This document shows positions 8,835-17,297 of a DNA stretch of 64,000 nt, piece after piece; the stretch's first letter is position 1; every line of letters starts with the position of its first letter. Source of the stretch: Trichomonas vaginalis G3 (Eukaryota > Parabasalia > Trichomonadida > Trichomonadidae); contig NC_067203.1 in assembly GCF_026262505.1 (NCBI RefSeq), forward strand, positions 4,898,001 through 4,962,000. The letters are read 5' to 3'. The notes under the pieces are model-generated. The model was not told the DNA's origin. It saw only the letters and a list, made by a program, of their open reading frames with translations, and ran no database searches. The translations under genes were made by a program, and so were the position numbers.

Positions 8835-9419
8835 ATGACCGAAGAAGTTGAAACGGTAGATTTGACACCACAAACAAAAAGTTCAGAACCATTGTCAAAA
8901 CCTGTCAAAGAACTTACAGATGAAGAGAAAAATTCAATAATAGAAAGTGCCAGGTCTGGAAATACAAACCCTAACTATAAAGTCACTTTTCATAGAAATG
9001 GAACGGCTAGTATCTCAAAAAAGAAACAGACTCTCACAAATAAAATATTGAAGTCTGAAGGAGTTTATGAGACAACAGATGGAAAAGTTTACTTCACTGA
9101 CCAACAGTTCATTATAGAACATCTCATTGACTTAGAGTCGAAATATTCTAAACTTTACAACAAACACAAAAAGTTGAAAGGAAAACAAAAACAGATGGCA
9201 TATGATATTTATGAAGATACTAACGACACAACCATACCTGCAAGTGAGGTAAAGTCAGGTGAACCGAAAAGTGACATTGAACAGATAGAAGAAGGTGAGC
9301 CAAAAACTGAAGATAAACCAAAACCAAAGTTTAGTTTCCAAACTAAACCAACTCAACCTTCATTAGCTGGTATGGGTTGGCGTCAAAGACTTTTGGCAGC
9401 CGGTGGTTACGTAAAGTAA
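8835..9419 (+). CDS. Acidic hypothetical protein, 194 aa
   Basis: A whole frame of 194 residues. It is S/T/E/K-rich at the N-terminus, with a helical, likely coiled-coil stretch around residues 95-120 (LIDLESKYSKLYNKHKKLKGKQ) and an acidic linker. The C-terminal patch SLAGMGWRQRLLAAGGYVK may be a docking peptide. The leader TTTTTTACTGAGATGAA is shared with the preceding small gene. No known domain. It precedes the polymerase by 27 bases. Confidence 0.65.
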   Translation: MTEEVETVDLTPQTKSSEPLSKPVKELTDEEKNSIIESARSGNTNPNYKVTFHRNGTASISKKKQTLTNKILKSEGVYETTDGKVYFTDQQFIIEHLIDLESKYSKLYNKHKKLKGKQKQMAYDIYEDTNDTTIPASEVKSGEPKSDIEQIEEGEPKTEDKPKPKFSFQTKPTQPSLAGMGWRQRLLAAGGYVK

Positions 9420-9446
9420 AAAAAACATTTTTTTATTTTTATAAAA

Positions 9447-11591
9447 ATGCCCCCGCATAGAATGGATAGAAGGTCTGCTAGAATAAAAGCAGAGTTAGAA
9501 AGATATGGTTGGAGAGTTTCAAAGAAGTTTAAATATAGGAAGGGAAGACCCATAAAAGTCTATGACAAACTGGCTGGTCTGACCTATGAAATGGACTTGG
9601 AAACAGCACGCGCAAATTATCCAAACAGATTAGAGAGGTTAGAAGAAGAGCGTCTTATGAACTTGCCTTTCAATGTTAGTGAGCCTCAAGTTGAAGGACA
9701 AGACGGCTTTGCCAGATTCTACTGGAAACATGACGAACAATTGTATCCCTTGAGGAGGAAAAAAGGAAAAGGTGAAGACGCACATGCTCCCATGGAAAGA
9801 ACAAGATATGCATATGAAAAGTATCGTGAAGTTAGAAGTCAAATTACATCTGGTCGAACCTTTACAGTAAACTTTGACGAAGGAAAGAACAAAGAAGGCT
9901 TCATGGGTGTACTTGCTGCCATTCAAGATGGAAATAAGAAAGGATACAATCTCAGATTGACCATAACAGATTTAGATGGTCATATATACTACTCACATGG
10001 CAATGTCACAACAGCTGCAATGCTTCTTGACGCTTTCAAGACTACAAAGAGAGAACAAATGGTTGACTCCGACTCAGACATTTTGAATGCAATTGAAGGA
10101 ATTGCAAGTGTAAAATTTGAATGGTACCAACCTAACCCGCAAGCAGTCAGACAACATGCTGGATACTTCCCGTTCATAAATAAGTCTGACATTGACTTGA
10201 CAAGGTATGGAATTTACAATTCAATTGAAACAATTGTCAATGAACCTTGTATTCTTACATGTCTCAGGAACTCTGGTCTTGTTTCAGAAGAGAAGATGAA
10301 GTATCTTGAGTCATGTGTGAAGACAAGGTACATTCTCAGAGGTCAATTGGCAAAAATTGCACCGTTGGCAAATGTCAATATCCGAGTCAACATTCCGACT
10401 GAGAAAGGTTCTTCACATGACGACTATGTTGTTGACAAAGACTTACCATGGTTGAAGATTGTAATTGTCCACAACCACTTCATGTTGAACGAAAGTCTTA
10501 TGTTCGGAAAAGGCAAGTGCAACATTGTCAGAGCTGTAAACATTCTTTTCGAGAAAGGTTTGTTGGAACCAATTCCAGATGACAAGCTGACAGAAAGTTT
10601 TGTACCAAAAGACGAAACAAACTTTTCACTGTTAGCAAGACCAAAAGTTGTTCCAGACAAAGTTCTAGTACAAAAGAAGTACACAGTTCCAAAAGGAGTT
10701 GGATTGTTCGGATACCAACCTGAACCAGAAGAACTTCCAATGAGGTTGCAAGAACTTCAAGATGCTATAAACAAACTTCCATTGAGGCATCCAATCGACG
10801 TCAAATTGTATTGGAGAGCATCTGAGTTAGGTCAGAAGGTTTTATATGAAACAGGTTGCTTCGACGATGTTTATGAGATAACAGGAGAAGTTTCTCAGAA
10901 GATAAGAGACTCGCTTGAATTTCCACGAACTGGTCCGATTGGATGCGACAAGTTCGACTCAGATGAAAAGATATACTATGTCGACCTTAACGCTGCGTAC
11001 ATGAGGTTCGTCCAATATATCCCGACTGGAATTCCAAACGAAGATGGTGAGTTCCCAGGAAGGAACTATACAGTTGGAAAAGTCATACAACAACTGTATG
11101 ATATTAGGAAAGCTTCAAACCCCAAACTTGCAATGACATTAAAATTGCTTATGAATTCGACATGGGGGTATTCCATTAAAAAACCTCAAGAGATGAAGAG
11201 TAAACATTATGAGAAGGTCGACAACTTTGTTGAAAGGTTCTCCCCTTTTGTTTTGAAATACGAATTTACCGAAGGTGAAAGTGGCTTAGTAACCACATTA
11301 AAACCTATTGTTGAACATTGGTCTTACCCTCAGTTCGCAAAGGCAGTCCTTGACAACTACAACAAATTCTTCTCCGAAGTCAAATCCAAAGTTGTGGTTT
11401 ACTATGAGAACATCGACGCGCTCATGACGAACGAAGAAGGGTATAACAAACTCATTGAAATGGGAATGGTCGGTGAGAAAATGGGCTGTTTTAAGCTAGA
11501 TAAGGTATTTTCCGAAGTTCATGTCCTCTCCAAACGTAAGTACTGGGGTATACTTGAAGACGGCACAGAAATAAAACATTGCATGAAGTAA
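9447..11591 (+). CDS. Protein-primed family B DNA polymerase (Polinton pPolB)
   Basis: A 714-residue open frame. The polymerase core is in the last third: motif A near residue 510 (YYVDLNAAYMRF...YIPTG), motif B near 565 (KLLMNSTWGYS) and the motif C region near 650 (VYYENIDALMTN). This arrangement, with NS-WGYS, is typical of protein-primed polymerases of Polintons and related viruses, which copy linear DNA from a terminal protein bound to the ends. The N-terminal half is basic and has no domain I can name. Rightward, preceded by TTTTTAT-type promoter sequence 10-20 bases before the ATG. Confidence 0.9.
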   Translation: MPPHRMDRRSARIKAELERYGWRVSKKFKYRKGRPIKVYDKLAGLTYEMDLETARANYPNRLERLEEERLMNLPFNVSEPQVEGQDGFARFYWKHDEQLYPLRRKKGKGEDAHAPMERTRYAYEKYREVRSQITSGRTFTVNFDEGKNKEGFMGVLAAIQDGNKKGYNLRLTITDLDGHIYYSHGNVTTAAMLLDAFKTTKREQMVDSDSDILNAIEGIASVKFEWYQPNPQAVRQHAGYFPFINKSDIDLTRYGIYNSIETIVNEPCILTCLRNSGLVSEEKMKYLESCVKTRYILRGQLAKIAPLANVNIRVNIPTEKGSSHDDYVVDKDLPWLKIVIVHNHFMLNESLMFGKGKCNIVRAVNILFEKGLLEPIPDDKLTESFVPKDETNFSLLARPKVVPDKVLVQKKYTVPKGVGLFGYQPEPEELPMRLQELQDAINKLPLRHPIDVKLYWRASELGQKVLYETGCFDDVYEITGEVSQKIRDSLEFPRTGPIGCDKFDSDEKIYYVDLNAAYMRFVQYIPTGIPNEDGEFPGRNYTVGKVIQQLYDIRKASNPKLAMTLKLLMNSTWGYSIKKPQEMKSKHYEKVDNFVERFSPFVLKYEFTEGESGLVTTLKPIVEHWSYPQFAKAVLDNYNKFFSEVKSKVVVYYENIDALMTNEEGYNKLIEMGMVGEKMGCFKLDKVFSEVHVLSKRKYWGILEDGTEIKHCMK

Positions 11592-11658
11592 AAAATTGCA
11601 TGAAATGGCATACCATTTTAAAACATTTTTTAAAACCATATATTTTTACATATATTAA

Positions 11659-12519
11659 ATGTTTCAGGTTGAAAAACAAAGAACAAAAGTAGCAGATACA
11701 AAACCGTTAGACTATATCTTTACAAACGCCGGTAGGACTATTTCAGATGAAGAAATTTCATCCCGTTCATACAGGTTTGACTATCCAATTCGTTGGCTTC
11801 AAAGTCCTTCAGATGCAAAGGCAATAGGATTTAGAAGAGTTTTGTTTTCAAATAGAACTAACGCTTTTATGTTTGCAGTATATTTTCATGGGCAGTATGA
11901 AGGTTCTGATGGTCTAATAGACAAATTTGACGAAATGAGAATCTTTACAGTTCGTTCAGACGAAAGTCTTGAGAAAACTCTAAATGACTTTCAAACTCAA
12001 ATAAACAAATACTACTGGGAATTTCAAGAAAAATACGACTCTTTACTAAATGGAACATACTATCTGAAACTAGAATATGACAAGATGAACTCCACAGTTT
12101 CATTTCAAAGGATTGAAATTAACCCTCGAAGAAGTACACAGTTTTTATTTTGGGAAGTAGACAAACGTTCTTGGGCGCAATTTCTTCGGTTACTAAACCA
12201 GAACGAACCATTACCACCTGACGGTCCGTTTAAATTTATACGCCCACCAACAGATTTGACAGTTTATAAAAACGTGTTTGACCCTCAAAATGTTATATGT
12301 CATGCAAGTTTCAGTTCAAGCAACAATAGTTTTCTTTGTATTGGTAAGGACTTTTATGACCTTACCTCTAAATTCTACGAACCACCTAGTAACAGTTTCT
12401 CTGACTTTCAAGTTTGGTTCACAACAAACGGTGTGCAACATATTATTCCACTGTACTATGACTTTTATCTCGAATTGTCTTTCATATACAACTACGGAAA
12501 AGTGCTGAAAAAGTATTGA
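11659..12519 (+). CDS. Maverick-specific protein of unknown function, 286 aa
   Basis: A whole frame with an ATG 17 bases after ATTTTTAC. Two halves are visible: residues 1-160, beginning with basic and TKPLDYIFTN phrases, and residues 160-286 with HASFSSSNNSFLC, KFYEPPS and SDFQVWFTTNG. It has no membrane span. A diverged copy lies at 4474-5322 in the opposite orientation, so the family was duplicated within the element. The beta-rich, aromatic composition would suit a structural protein, but nothing proves this. Confidence 0.7.
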   Translation: MFQVEKQRTKVADTKPLDYIFTNAGRTISDEEISSRSYRFDYPIRWLQSPSDAKAIGFRRVLFSNRTNAFMFAVYFHGQYEGSDGLIDKFDEMRIFTVRSDESLEKTLNDFQTQINKYYWEFQEKYDSLLNGTYYLKLEYDKMNSTVSFQRIEINPRRSTQFLFWEVDKRSWAQFLRLLNQNEPLPPDGPFKFIRPPTDLTVYKNVFDPQNVICHASFSSSNNSFLCIGKDFYDLTSKFYEPPSNSFSDFQVWFTTNGVQHIIPLYYDFYLELSFIYNYGKVLKKY

Positions 12520-13020
12520 AAAATATATTTTAGGGTAGAAGGGTATATCTACCCTCTTTTCTACCCTCTTTTCTACCCTCTTGAATTTTCATGAAATTTG
12601 TGCTGAATTCGACAAAAATGAGTTTTTGGTTGAAAAAAGAGGTGGAGCCAAAAGTGGCTTAACCTCAAAACAAGCATTTTGTGAAGAATATACCAACCCG
12701 CTGTTTTCCGCGGGTTGCTTTTTATACAAAGTTCAACAGGTGAATTTTCATGAATTTCCTTAAGATAGAAAAAAATATATTTTAGGCGACCAGGTCACTC
12801 GGTCACTCGGTCATTTTAACTTCTCTGAAAAAGTGTGACAACATGACATTTTGACAACAACACAGGAAATAGATTTCATCGTATATTTTTTGTTAAGACT
12901 TCATCGTAAATGTTTTGTTGAGACTTCATCGTATATGTTTTGTCGAGATTTTTATCGTTGTGGTCCGACGGTTAAGCCACAAACGAATGTCCGACGGTTA
13001 AGCCAAAAATATTTTTTATT
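12520..13020. repeat. Cluster of Maverick interspersed repeats
   Basis: This gene-free stretch contains, in order, four repeats. First is one copy of the GGGTAGA palindromic repeat (12520-12595). Second is the left arm (about 12597-12740) of an inverted repeat whose other arm is at 13800-13942. Third are about three 25-base units of the GACTTCATCGTA type (12870-12955), related to the array near the right end. Fourth is a short direct repeat of CCGACGGTTAAGCC (about 12966-13003). Confidence 0.8.
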
Positions 13021-13038
13021 TTTATTGTACGTACTGAA

Positions 13039-13701
13039 ATGACAGTCGAAGCAAAAACGTTCACGAACAAATCTAATGGCGAAACATTCACAAAAGGCAC
13101 TTACAACGGTATTGAAGTCTTACGTAGAGACAAGGATGGTTATATAAATGCAACAAAGATATGTCAGCAGTTTGGGAAAGACTTTAGAAGGTTGTTGGAA
13201 AATAAGTCCTGGGAAGAGTATTTTAAGGCATTTTGTGAAGAATATACCAACCCGCGGAATTCCGCGGGTTGCTTTTTATACACAGTTCATGCAGGAATTC
13301 CCGATGAAATCAAACAGGTTAGAGGAACGTATGTAGACCCAAGACTCGTAAACTATATTGCAATGTGGGCTTCTCCAAAATATTGTATAGCAGTTGGAAA
13401 AATTATGGACTCCATAGACAAGAAAGTTCATGAGAAGTTAGATGAAGAAGAACTTGAAGATACAGTAGAGAATGCAAAACCTTTGTTTGAAGAAGAAGTT
13501 AGAAAAATGCATGAAAAACAAATAGAACATGAACGTGAGATATGTTCTGGTTATAGAGATTCTCCATACGAACTAGACCAATGGGAACAAGAAGATTTAA
13601 AGAGAGAATTTAGAGAATATGAACTCGCTAAGATAGCATTAGAAGCTGCAGAAAAGAAGTTAAAAGTTTGGGGTCGTTTTGTACAAAAATATTGTGAGTA
13701 A
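13039..13701 (+). CDS. KilA-N domain protein
   Basis: A 220-residue whole frame. Residues 30-125 fit the KilA-N DNA-binding domain of large DNA viruses and phages: GYINATKICQQFGKDF at the start, then VRGTYVDPRLVNYIAMWASP and a helical end. Residues 130-215 are charged and probably coiled-coil. A perfect palindrome (CCCGCGGAATTCCGCGGG) and its flanks, present outside genes at 12.7 and 13.8 kb, lie inside the domain and are read in frame as about EYTNPRNSAGCFLYTVH. The gene sits between two inverted copies of that repeat, which suggests a repeat-mediated insertion. Confidence 0.8.
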   Translation: MTVEAKTFTNKSNGETFTKGTYNGIEVLRRDKDGYINATKICQQFGKDFRRLLENKSWEEYFKAFCEEYTNPRNSAGCFLYTVHAGIPDEIKQVRGTYVDPRLVNYIAMWASPKYCIAVGKIMDSIDKKVHEKLDEEELEDTVENAKPLFEEEVRKMHEKQIEHEREICSGYRDSPYELDQWEQEDLKREFREYELAKIALEAAEKKLKVWGRFVQKYCE

Positions 13702-13721
13702 ATGAACCATTTTTTTTCGAC

Positions 13722-13785
13722 AAAAATATATTTTAGGGTAGAAGGGTATATCTACCCCGTTTTCTACCCTCTTTTCTACCCTCGT
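13722..13785 (+). repeat. GGGTAGA palindromic repeat copy
   Basis: One of seven copies in the element of a roughly 60-bp sequence in which TTTTAGGGTAGAAGGGTAT is followed by complementary TACCC units (CTACCCCG, CTACCCTC, CTACCCTC). It lies directly after the KilA-N gene. Confidence 0.8.
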
Positions 13786-13799
13786 AGAAAACACACAAA

Positions 13800-13942
13800 A
13801 CTCTTGAATTTTGTATAAAAAAAGCAACCCGCGGAATTCCGCGGGTTGGTATATTCTTCACAAAATGCTTGTTTTGAGGTCGAGCCATTTTTGGCTCCAC
13901 CGTATTTTTAAACCAAACTCGTTCATTTTGTGCTGAAATAAA
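13800..13942 (-). repeat. Right arm of inverted repeat flanking the KilA-N gene
   Basis: Its reverse complement matches 12597-12740, including the CCCGCGG palindrome and the segment GGTGGAGCCAAAA...GGCT. The inner part also matches 13231-13290 inside the KilA-N gene. Confidence 0.8.
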
Positions 13943-13991
13943 ATAAAGGTAGTCCCACCAAAAAATATTTTTTTATTTTTATTGTAAGAAC

Positions 13992-14888
13992 ATGTCAGCA
14001 ACAACAGCACCAAACTCGTTAGTCATGAACCCAACTTCTATGTTAGTAGAGATGAAAAGCTTCATTCCTTCTTCATATACTTTCGAAACAGAAATCCAGA
14101 AGATAAAGCAAGAACTTCTCCAAGGAGATCTAAACTGTAGTGCGAAAGATGAAACAAATGAACAGTATCTTTATGAAATGCAGGATATTATTGACCATCT
14201 ACCTAAACTTCCTGAAATACAACAACAAAAGCTCACTATTCCAGAATTCGATGAAATAGAAGTGAAACCATCTGACTCAGTTGAAATAAAGAAGTTCATA
14301 CGTAATGTAAACTATGAGTTTCTTGGATTTCATTACAACCACAAAGACTGCGATATGGTATATTTCATTGACATATATAAATCTGAAGAATTTAAGACCT
14401 ACGACAACTTTGTTTCGTTAGTTGCTGAGTGTGTCTTGCAGATAAGAGATAAAGATAGAAGAGGTAAGGTATGGAACCAACAGATAAAACCAGCAGCCTT
14501 TGAGTTAAAGAAGACCATCTACGCCTTACTTGTTTTAGCAGGACAAATTTCAGAATATAACGCAAAAATGAACTCACAATGTTCAAAATGTAAAGCAGCA
14601 ACAAGGAAATATAACTACTCCGTCAAAGAGATAGAAAGAATGAGAAAAGACCATACTGACTTAAAGAAAGAAGTAGAGAAACCAGCAGAAGATAAAATGG
14701 ACATGTTGACATTTCTGAACAAAAACTATCCAACTGCTAACGATTTCCTTCTTTCAGATGTCAAGAAGAAATATAAAGAAACCTTCGGCATAGTTAAAAT
14801 TTTTGATATCCTTCGTGAAGAAATAGAAGCTACAAAACTGTTTAAAGTCATGAACCATCACAACATATACCATGTAAAACGCTTGTAA
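13992..14888 (+). CDS. Hypothetical Maverick protein, 298 aa
   Basis: A whole frame preceded by TATTTTTATTGTAAGAAC before the ATG. The N-terminal half is acidic. Residues about 110-145 are aromatic (YEFLGFHYNHKDCDMVYFIDIY). Residues 195-235 contain a CSKC pair and a charged helix likely to form a coiled coil. The C-terminal end is helical. I recognise no family. Its place among KilA-N and GIY-YIG-type genes suggests a DNA-related accessory role, weakly. Confidence 0.65.
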   Translation: MSATTAPNSLVMNPTSMLVEMKSFIPSSYTFETEIQKIKQELLQGDLNCSAKDETNEQYLYEMQDIIDHLPKLPEIQQQKLTIPEFDEIEVKPSDSVEIKKFIRNVNYEFLGFHYNHKDCDMVYFIDIYKSEEFKTYDNFVSLVAECVLQIRDKDRRGKVWNQQIKPAAFELKKTIYALLVLAGQISEYNAKMNSQCSKCKAATRKYNYSVKEIERMRKDHTDLKKEVEKPAEDKMDMLTFLNKNYPTANDFLLSDVKKKYKETFGIVKIFDILREEIEATKLFKVMNHHNIYHVKRL

Positions 14889-14895
14889 ATAGTTA

Positions 14896-15083
14896 TGGTA
14901 GAAATGAGGGTAGAAAACGGGGTAGATATACCCTTCTACCCTAAAATATATTTTTATTGAATTCTGTATAAAATTCTGAGTAAAATGACATATGGAACAC
15001 ATACTTTTTCAGTAAGGACATATGGGGTAGAAATGAGGGTAGAAAACGGGGTAGATATACCCTTCTACCCTAAAATATATTTT
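14896..15083 (-). repeat. Two inverse copies of the GGGTAGA repeat
   Basis: Two copies in reverse orientation (about 14896-14957 and 15020-15083), separated by about 60 bases, fill the interval between two genes. They share GAGGGTAGAAAACGGGG and end in CTACCCTAAAATATATTTTT. Confidence 0.85.
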
Positions 15084-15182
15084 TGCTGAAAAATGACCAA
15101 ATTTCATGAATTTCCTTAAGATAGAAAAAATAAAGTTATTTTTATTTTTTTTATTTTTTTTATCTTGTATGTAAGAACAGAA

Positions 15183-15794
15183 ATGTTAAACATTGAGTTT
15201 GAAACAGTTAGAAAGATAGACAATGACACCAAAGTGGTTAGAATTGGTGATTTAAACGTAAGATACTCAAAGAAATACAAAAAATATTCTTTGTCAGACA
15301 TTTTATCTCCATCTGGAAAGAGAGCAAAGGACTGGGTTAGAAATGCTTCTAGTCAGAAAATTTTGACAAGAAATCCTGAGCTTTTGATATCGGTAAGATT
15401 CTATGGAACTACAGCATATCTCATAGACAAAAGTCTTATACCAATAGTTTTGTTCTGGATTGACCCAGTTGTTGGATATAATTTCATAACATATGGTTCA
15501 TTCGATACTGAACGTTGCAGTGAAGGCTTACTTTACATCGTTCAGAAACCGAAGGACTTCAATACAAAGAGATATAAGATAGGAAGAACATTTAATATAA
15601 CTCAAAGATATGACAGTACAGTCAATAGAGTTAAGGTTGCGTTTGTAAATGATATGAGAGCTGCAGAAACAGAACTGCTTGAAAAGTTTGAGAAAATGTA
15701 TGGTGCTCCCACGAAAGGTAAAGAAACGTTTGAAGTAGATGAGATAGCTAAAGCTATAAAATTATTTGACGAAGTTGCTGAAAAATACATGTAA
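15183..15794 (+). CDS. KilA-N-like plus T5orf172 (GIY-YIG) protein
   Basis: From the first ATG at 15183 the protein has about 203 residues. The N-terminal part (YSLSDILSPSGKRAKDWVRNASSQKIL) resembles the KilA-N/MSV199 type of DNA-binding domain. The C-terminal part, from about residue 120, reads LLYIVQKPKDFNTKRYKIGR followed by RAAETELLEKFEKMYG, as in the T5orf172 branch of GIY-YIG nuclease-fold domains. This pairing is common in large DNA viruses and phages. A role in DNA cleavage or regulation is inferred from the family. Confidence 0.7.
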   Translation: MLNIEFETVRKIDNDTKVVRIGDLNVRYSKKYKKYSLSDILSPSGKRAKDWVRNASSQKILTRNPELLISVRFYGTTAYLIDKSLIPIVLFWIDPVVGYNFITYGSFDTERCSEGLLYIVQKPKDFNTKRYKIGRTFNITQRYDSTVNRVKVAFVNDMRAAETELLEKFEKMYGAPTKGKETFEVDEIAKAIKLFDEVAEKYM

Positions 15795-15882
15795 AGCGTT
15801 TATTTTTGGTCTTTTATACAAGATAGAAAATAACGCTAATTTTATTTTTTTTTATTTTTTTATCCGGAATATAAAGACAGAT

Positions 15883-16722
15883 ATGTCAACAACAGAGAAC
15901 ACAACAACTGCTATCGTTCATGAAGCTATAAATGAAGAATATGAGTGGGTTCAGTTTAACAAACAACTCCGTCTCATTCGTTCGGTCAAAGACGATATGT
16001 ACCAAATGCAAAGTATTTTGACAGCATGTTTTGCACCAGATACTAAGCTTCCTAAAGACTGGTTTAGGAACCAAAGCACACAAGAACTTTTGAGCGAAGC
16101 ACAGCGAGACATACTTTTTTCTGAAAACAGTGAAGAACAGCGAGTGGGAGGGAAACCCCAGTCGCCAAAACTCTATGAAAATCGTGAAAAATTGCCAAAT
16201 GGTTTGAGAGGATATTATGTTCATAGACTTCTCGTAAATAATGTGGCACAATGGGCTTCAGCTCGCTATTCATGGTATGTTTGTAAACTTCTTGACGAAC
16301 TTCACAGACAAGAACGTGAAGAGATGGAAAACAAGCTTGAAGCAAAAGACAAAAGCATTCAGAAAAGAATACCACGTTCGGTACCAAAAGGAAAGGAAAA
16401 GAACTATAAGTATATGATTTATACTGAAGAGATGGAAAATGAAGAAGATAAAGATATGGTTATGTTGCATTTAGTCAGAAGAAACAACAAAAGCTTTTAC
16501 GACCTTGCTAAGATTTACAAATCTGACAGAAATTGGTTCTATCGCGAAAACTTACCGATTTCAATGACCCCAAATGAAGATGTGAAACAAATAGTTCAAG
16601 ATACGTTACCTCAAACACACTATGATATGAAAGGTTGTACAATACTTACCTTCAAAGAAGATTTGCCATTGTTAAAGGAAAAAATAACAGAGTATTTTGA
16701 CAACTTCAAACAAGTAGAGTAG
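15883..16722 (+). CDS. MSV199/KilA-N-like protein, 279 aa
   Basis: I start it at the ATG at 15883 (MSTTENTT), which follows TTTTTTATCC by the usual distance; the frame extends further upstream without ATG support. Residues about 50-145 contain LPKDWFRNQSTQELL and VNNVAQWASARYSWYVCKLLDEL, the two halves of a KilA-N/MSV199-like domain. After a basic linker, the C-terminal part (YKYMIYTEEMEN onward) resembles the companion domain found behind MSV199 in viral proteins. It is the last gene of the rightward block. Confidence 0.65.
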   Translation: MSTTENTTTAIVHEAINEEYEWVQFNKQLRLIRSVKDDMYQMQSILTACFAPDTKLPKDWFRNQSTQELLSEAQRDILFSENSEEQRVGGKPQSPKLYENREKLPNGLRGYYVHRLLVNNVAQWASARYSWYVCKLLDELHRQEREEMENKLEAKDKSIQKRIPRSVPKGKEKNYKYMIYTEEMENEEDKDMVMLHLVRRNNKSFYDLAKIYKSDRNWFYRENLPISMTPNEDVKQIVQDTLPQTHYDMKGCTILTFKEDLPLLKEKITEYFDNFKQVE

Positions 16723-16824
16723 ATGAACCATTTATTTTTCAAGCTTGACTTCAGATGGCTCAGGTAGCTCTATAAGGTAAATTGCCTTGTCAAATCCTTC
16801 TGGCATTCCAAGTCCTTCCATCCG

Positions 16825-17190
16825 ACAAGAAAAAAATTTCCCGACAACTGGAAAAAAATTTCCTGACAACTGGAAAAAAATTTCCTGACAACTGGAAAAA
16901 AATTTCCCGACAACTGGAAAAAGTTCTTCCCGACAACTGGAAAAAAATTTCCCGACAACTGGAAAAAAATTTCCCGACAACTGGAAAAAAATTTCCTGAC
17001 AACTGGAAAAAAATTTCCTGACAACTGGAAAAATTTTTCCTGTTGTTCGTCCGTAAACCATTCAAATTTTCGAAAATTGAGAACTTTTTGGTCGAACGAC
17101 AGAAAAAGTTTTTCCTTCCGACAGAAAAAGTTTTTCCTTCCGACAGAAAAAGTTTTTCCTTCCGACAGAAAAAGTTTTTCCTTCCGACAG
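16825..17190. repeat. Two 22-bp minisatellites with phased A-tracts
   Basis: The first array (16825-17040) has about nine units with the core GGAAAAAAATTTCC and starts of GACAACTGG at 16843, 16865, 16887, 16909 and on. The second (17098-17190) has four units of GACAGAAAAAGTTTTTCC, also 22 bp. Both units hold an A-run joined to a T-run. 22 bp is about two helical turns, so the tracts are in phase and the DNA is expected to be curved. The arrays lie where rightward and leftward gene blocks converge. Confidence 0.9.
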
Positions 17191-17201
17191 GACACAAACG
17201 A

Positions 17202-17279
17202 ATGTCCGACGTACCACCAACCGAGTCCATTCCAAAGCCAGAAGAACCGACAGCCCCAGCACCACAACAGACTTACTAA
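17202..17279 (+). CDS. Possible 25-aa proline-rich peptide
   Basis: A short frame MSDVPPTESIPKPEEPTAPAP... ends at 17279, just after the minisatellite. The composition resembles the proline-rich tails of other genes in the element, so it may be the remainder of a gene interrupted by the repeats. There is little else to support it. Confidence 0.2.
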   Translation: MSDVPPTESIPKPEEPTAPAPQQTY

Positions 17280-17297
17280 GACTAAACACTTACATTT

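Noticed and set aside
12581-12763. 60-residue rightward frame
   Set aside because: It consists wholly of the dispersed palindromic and GGGTAGA repeats before the KilA-N gene.
16732-17289. Several frames of 75-165 residues over the minisatellites
   Set aside because: Their sequences are pure translations of the 22-bp units (FFPVVGKFFSS, NFFCRKEKLFLS). The array has variable unit phase, so they are not genes.
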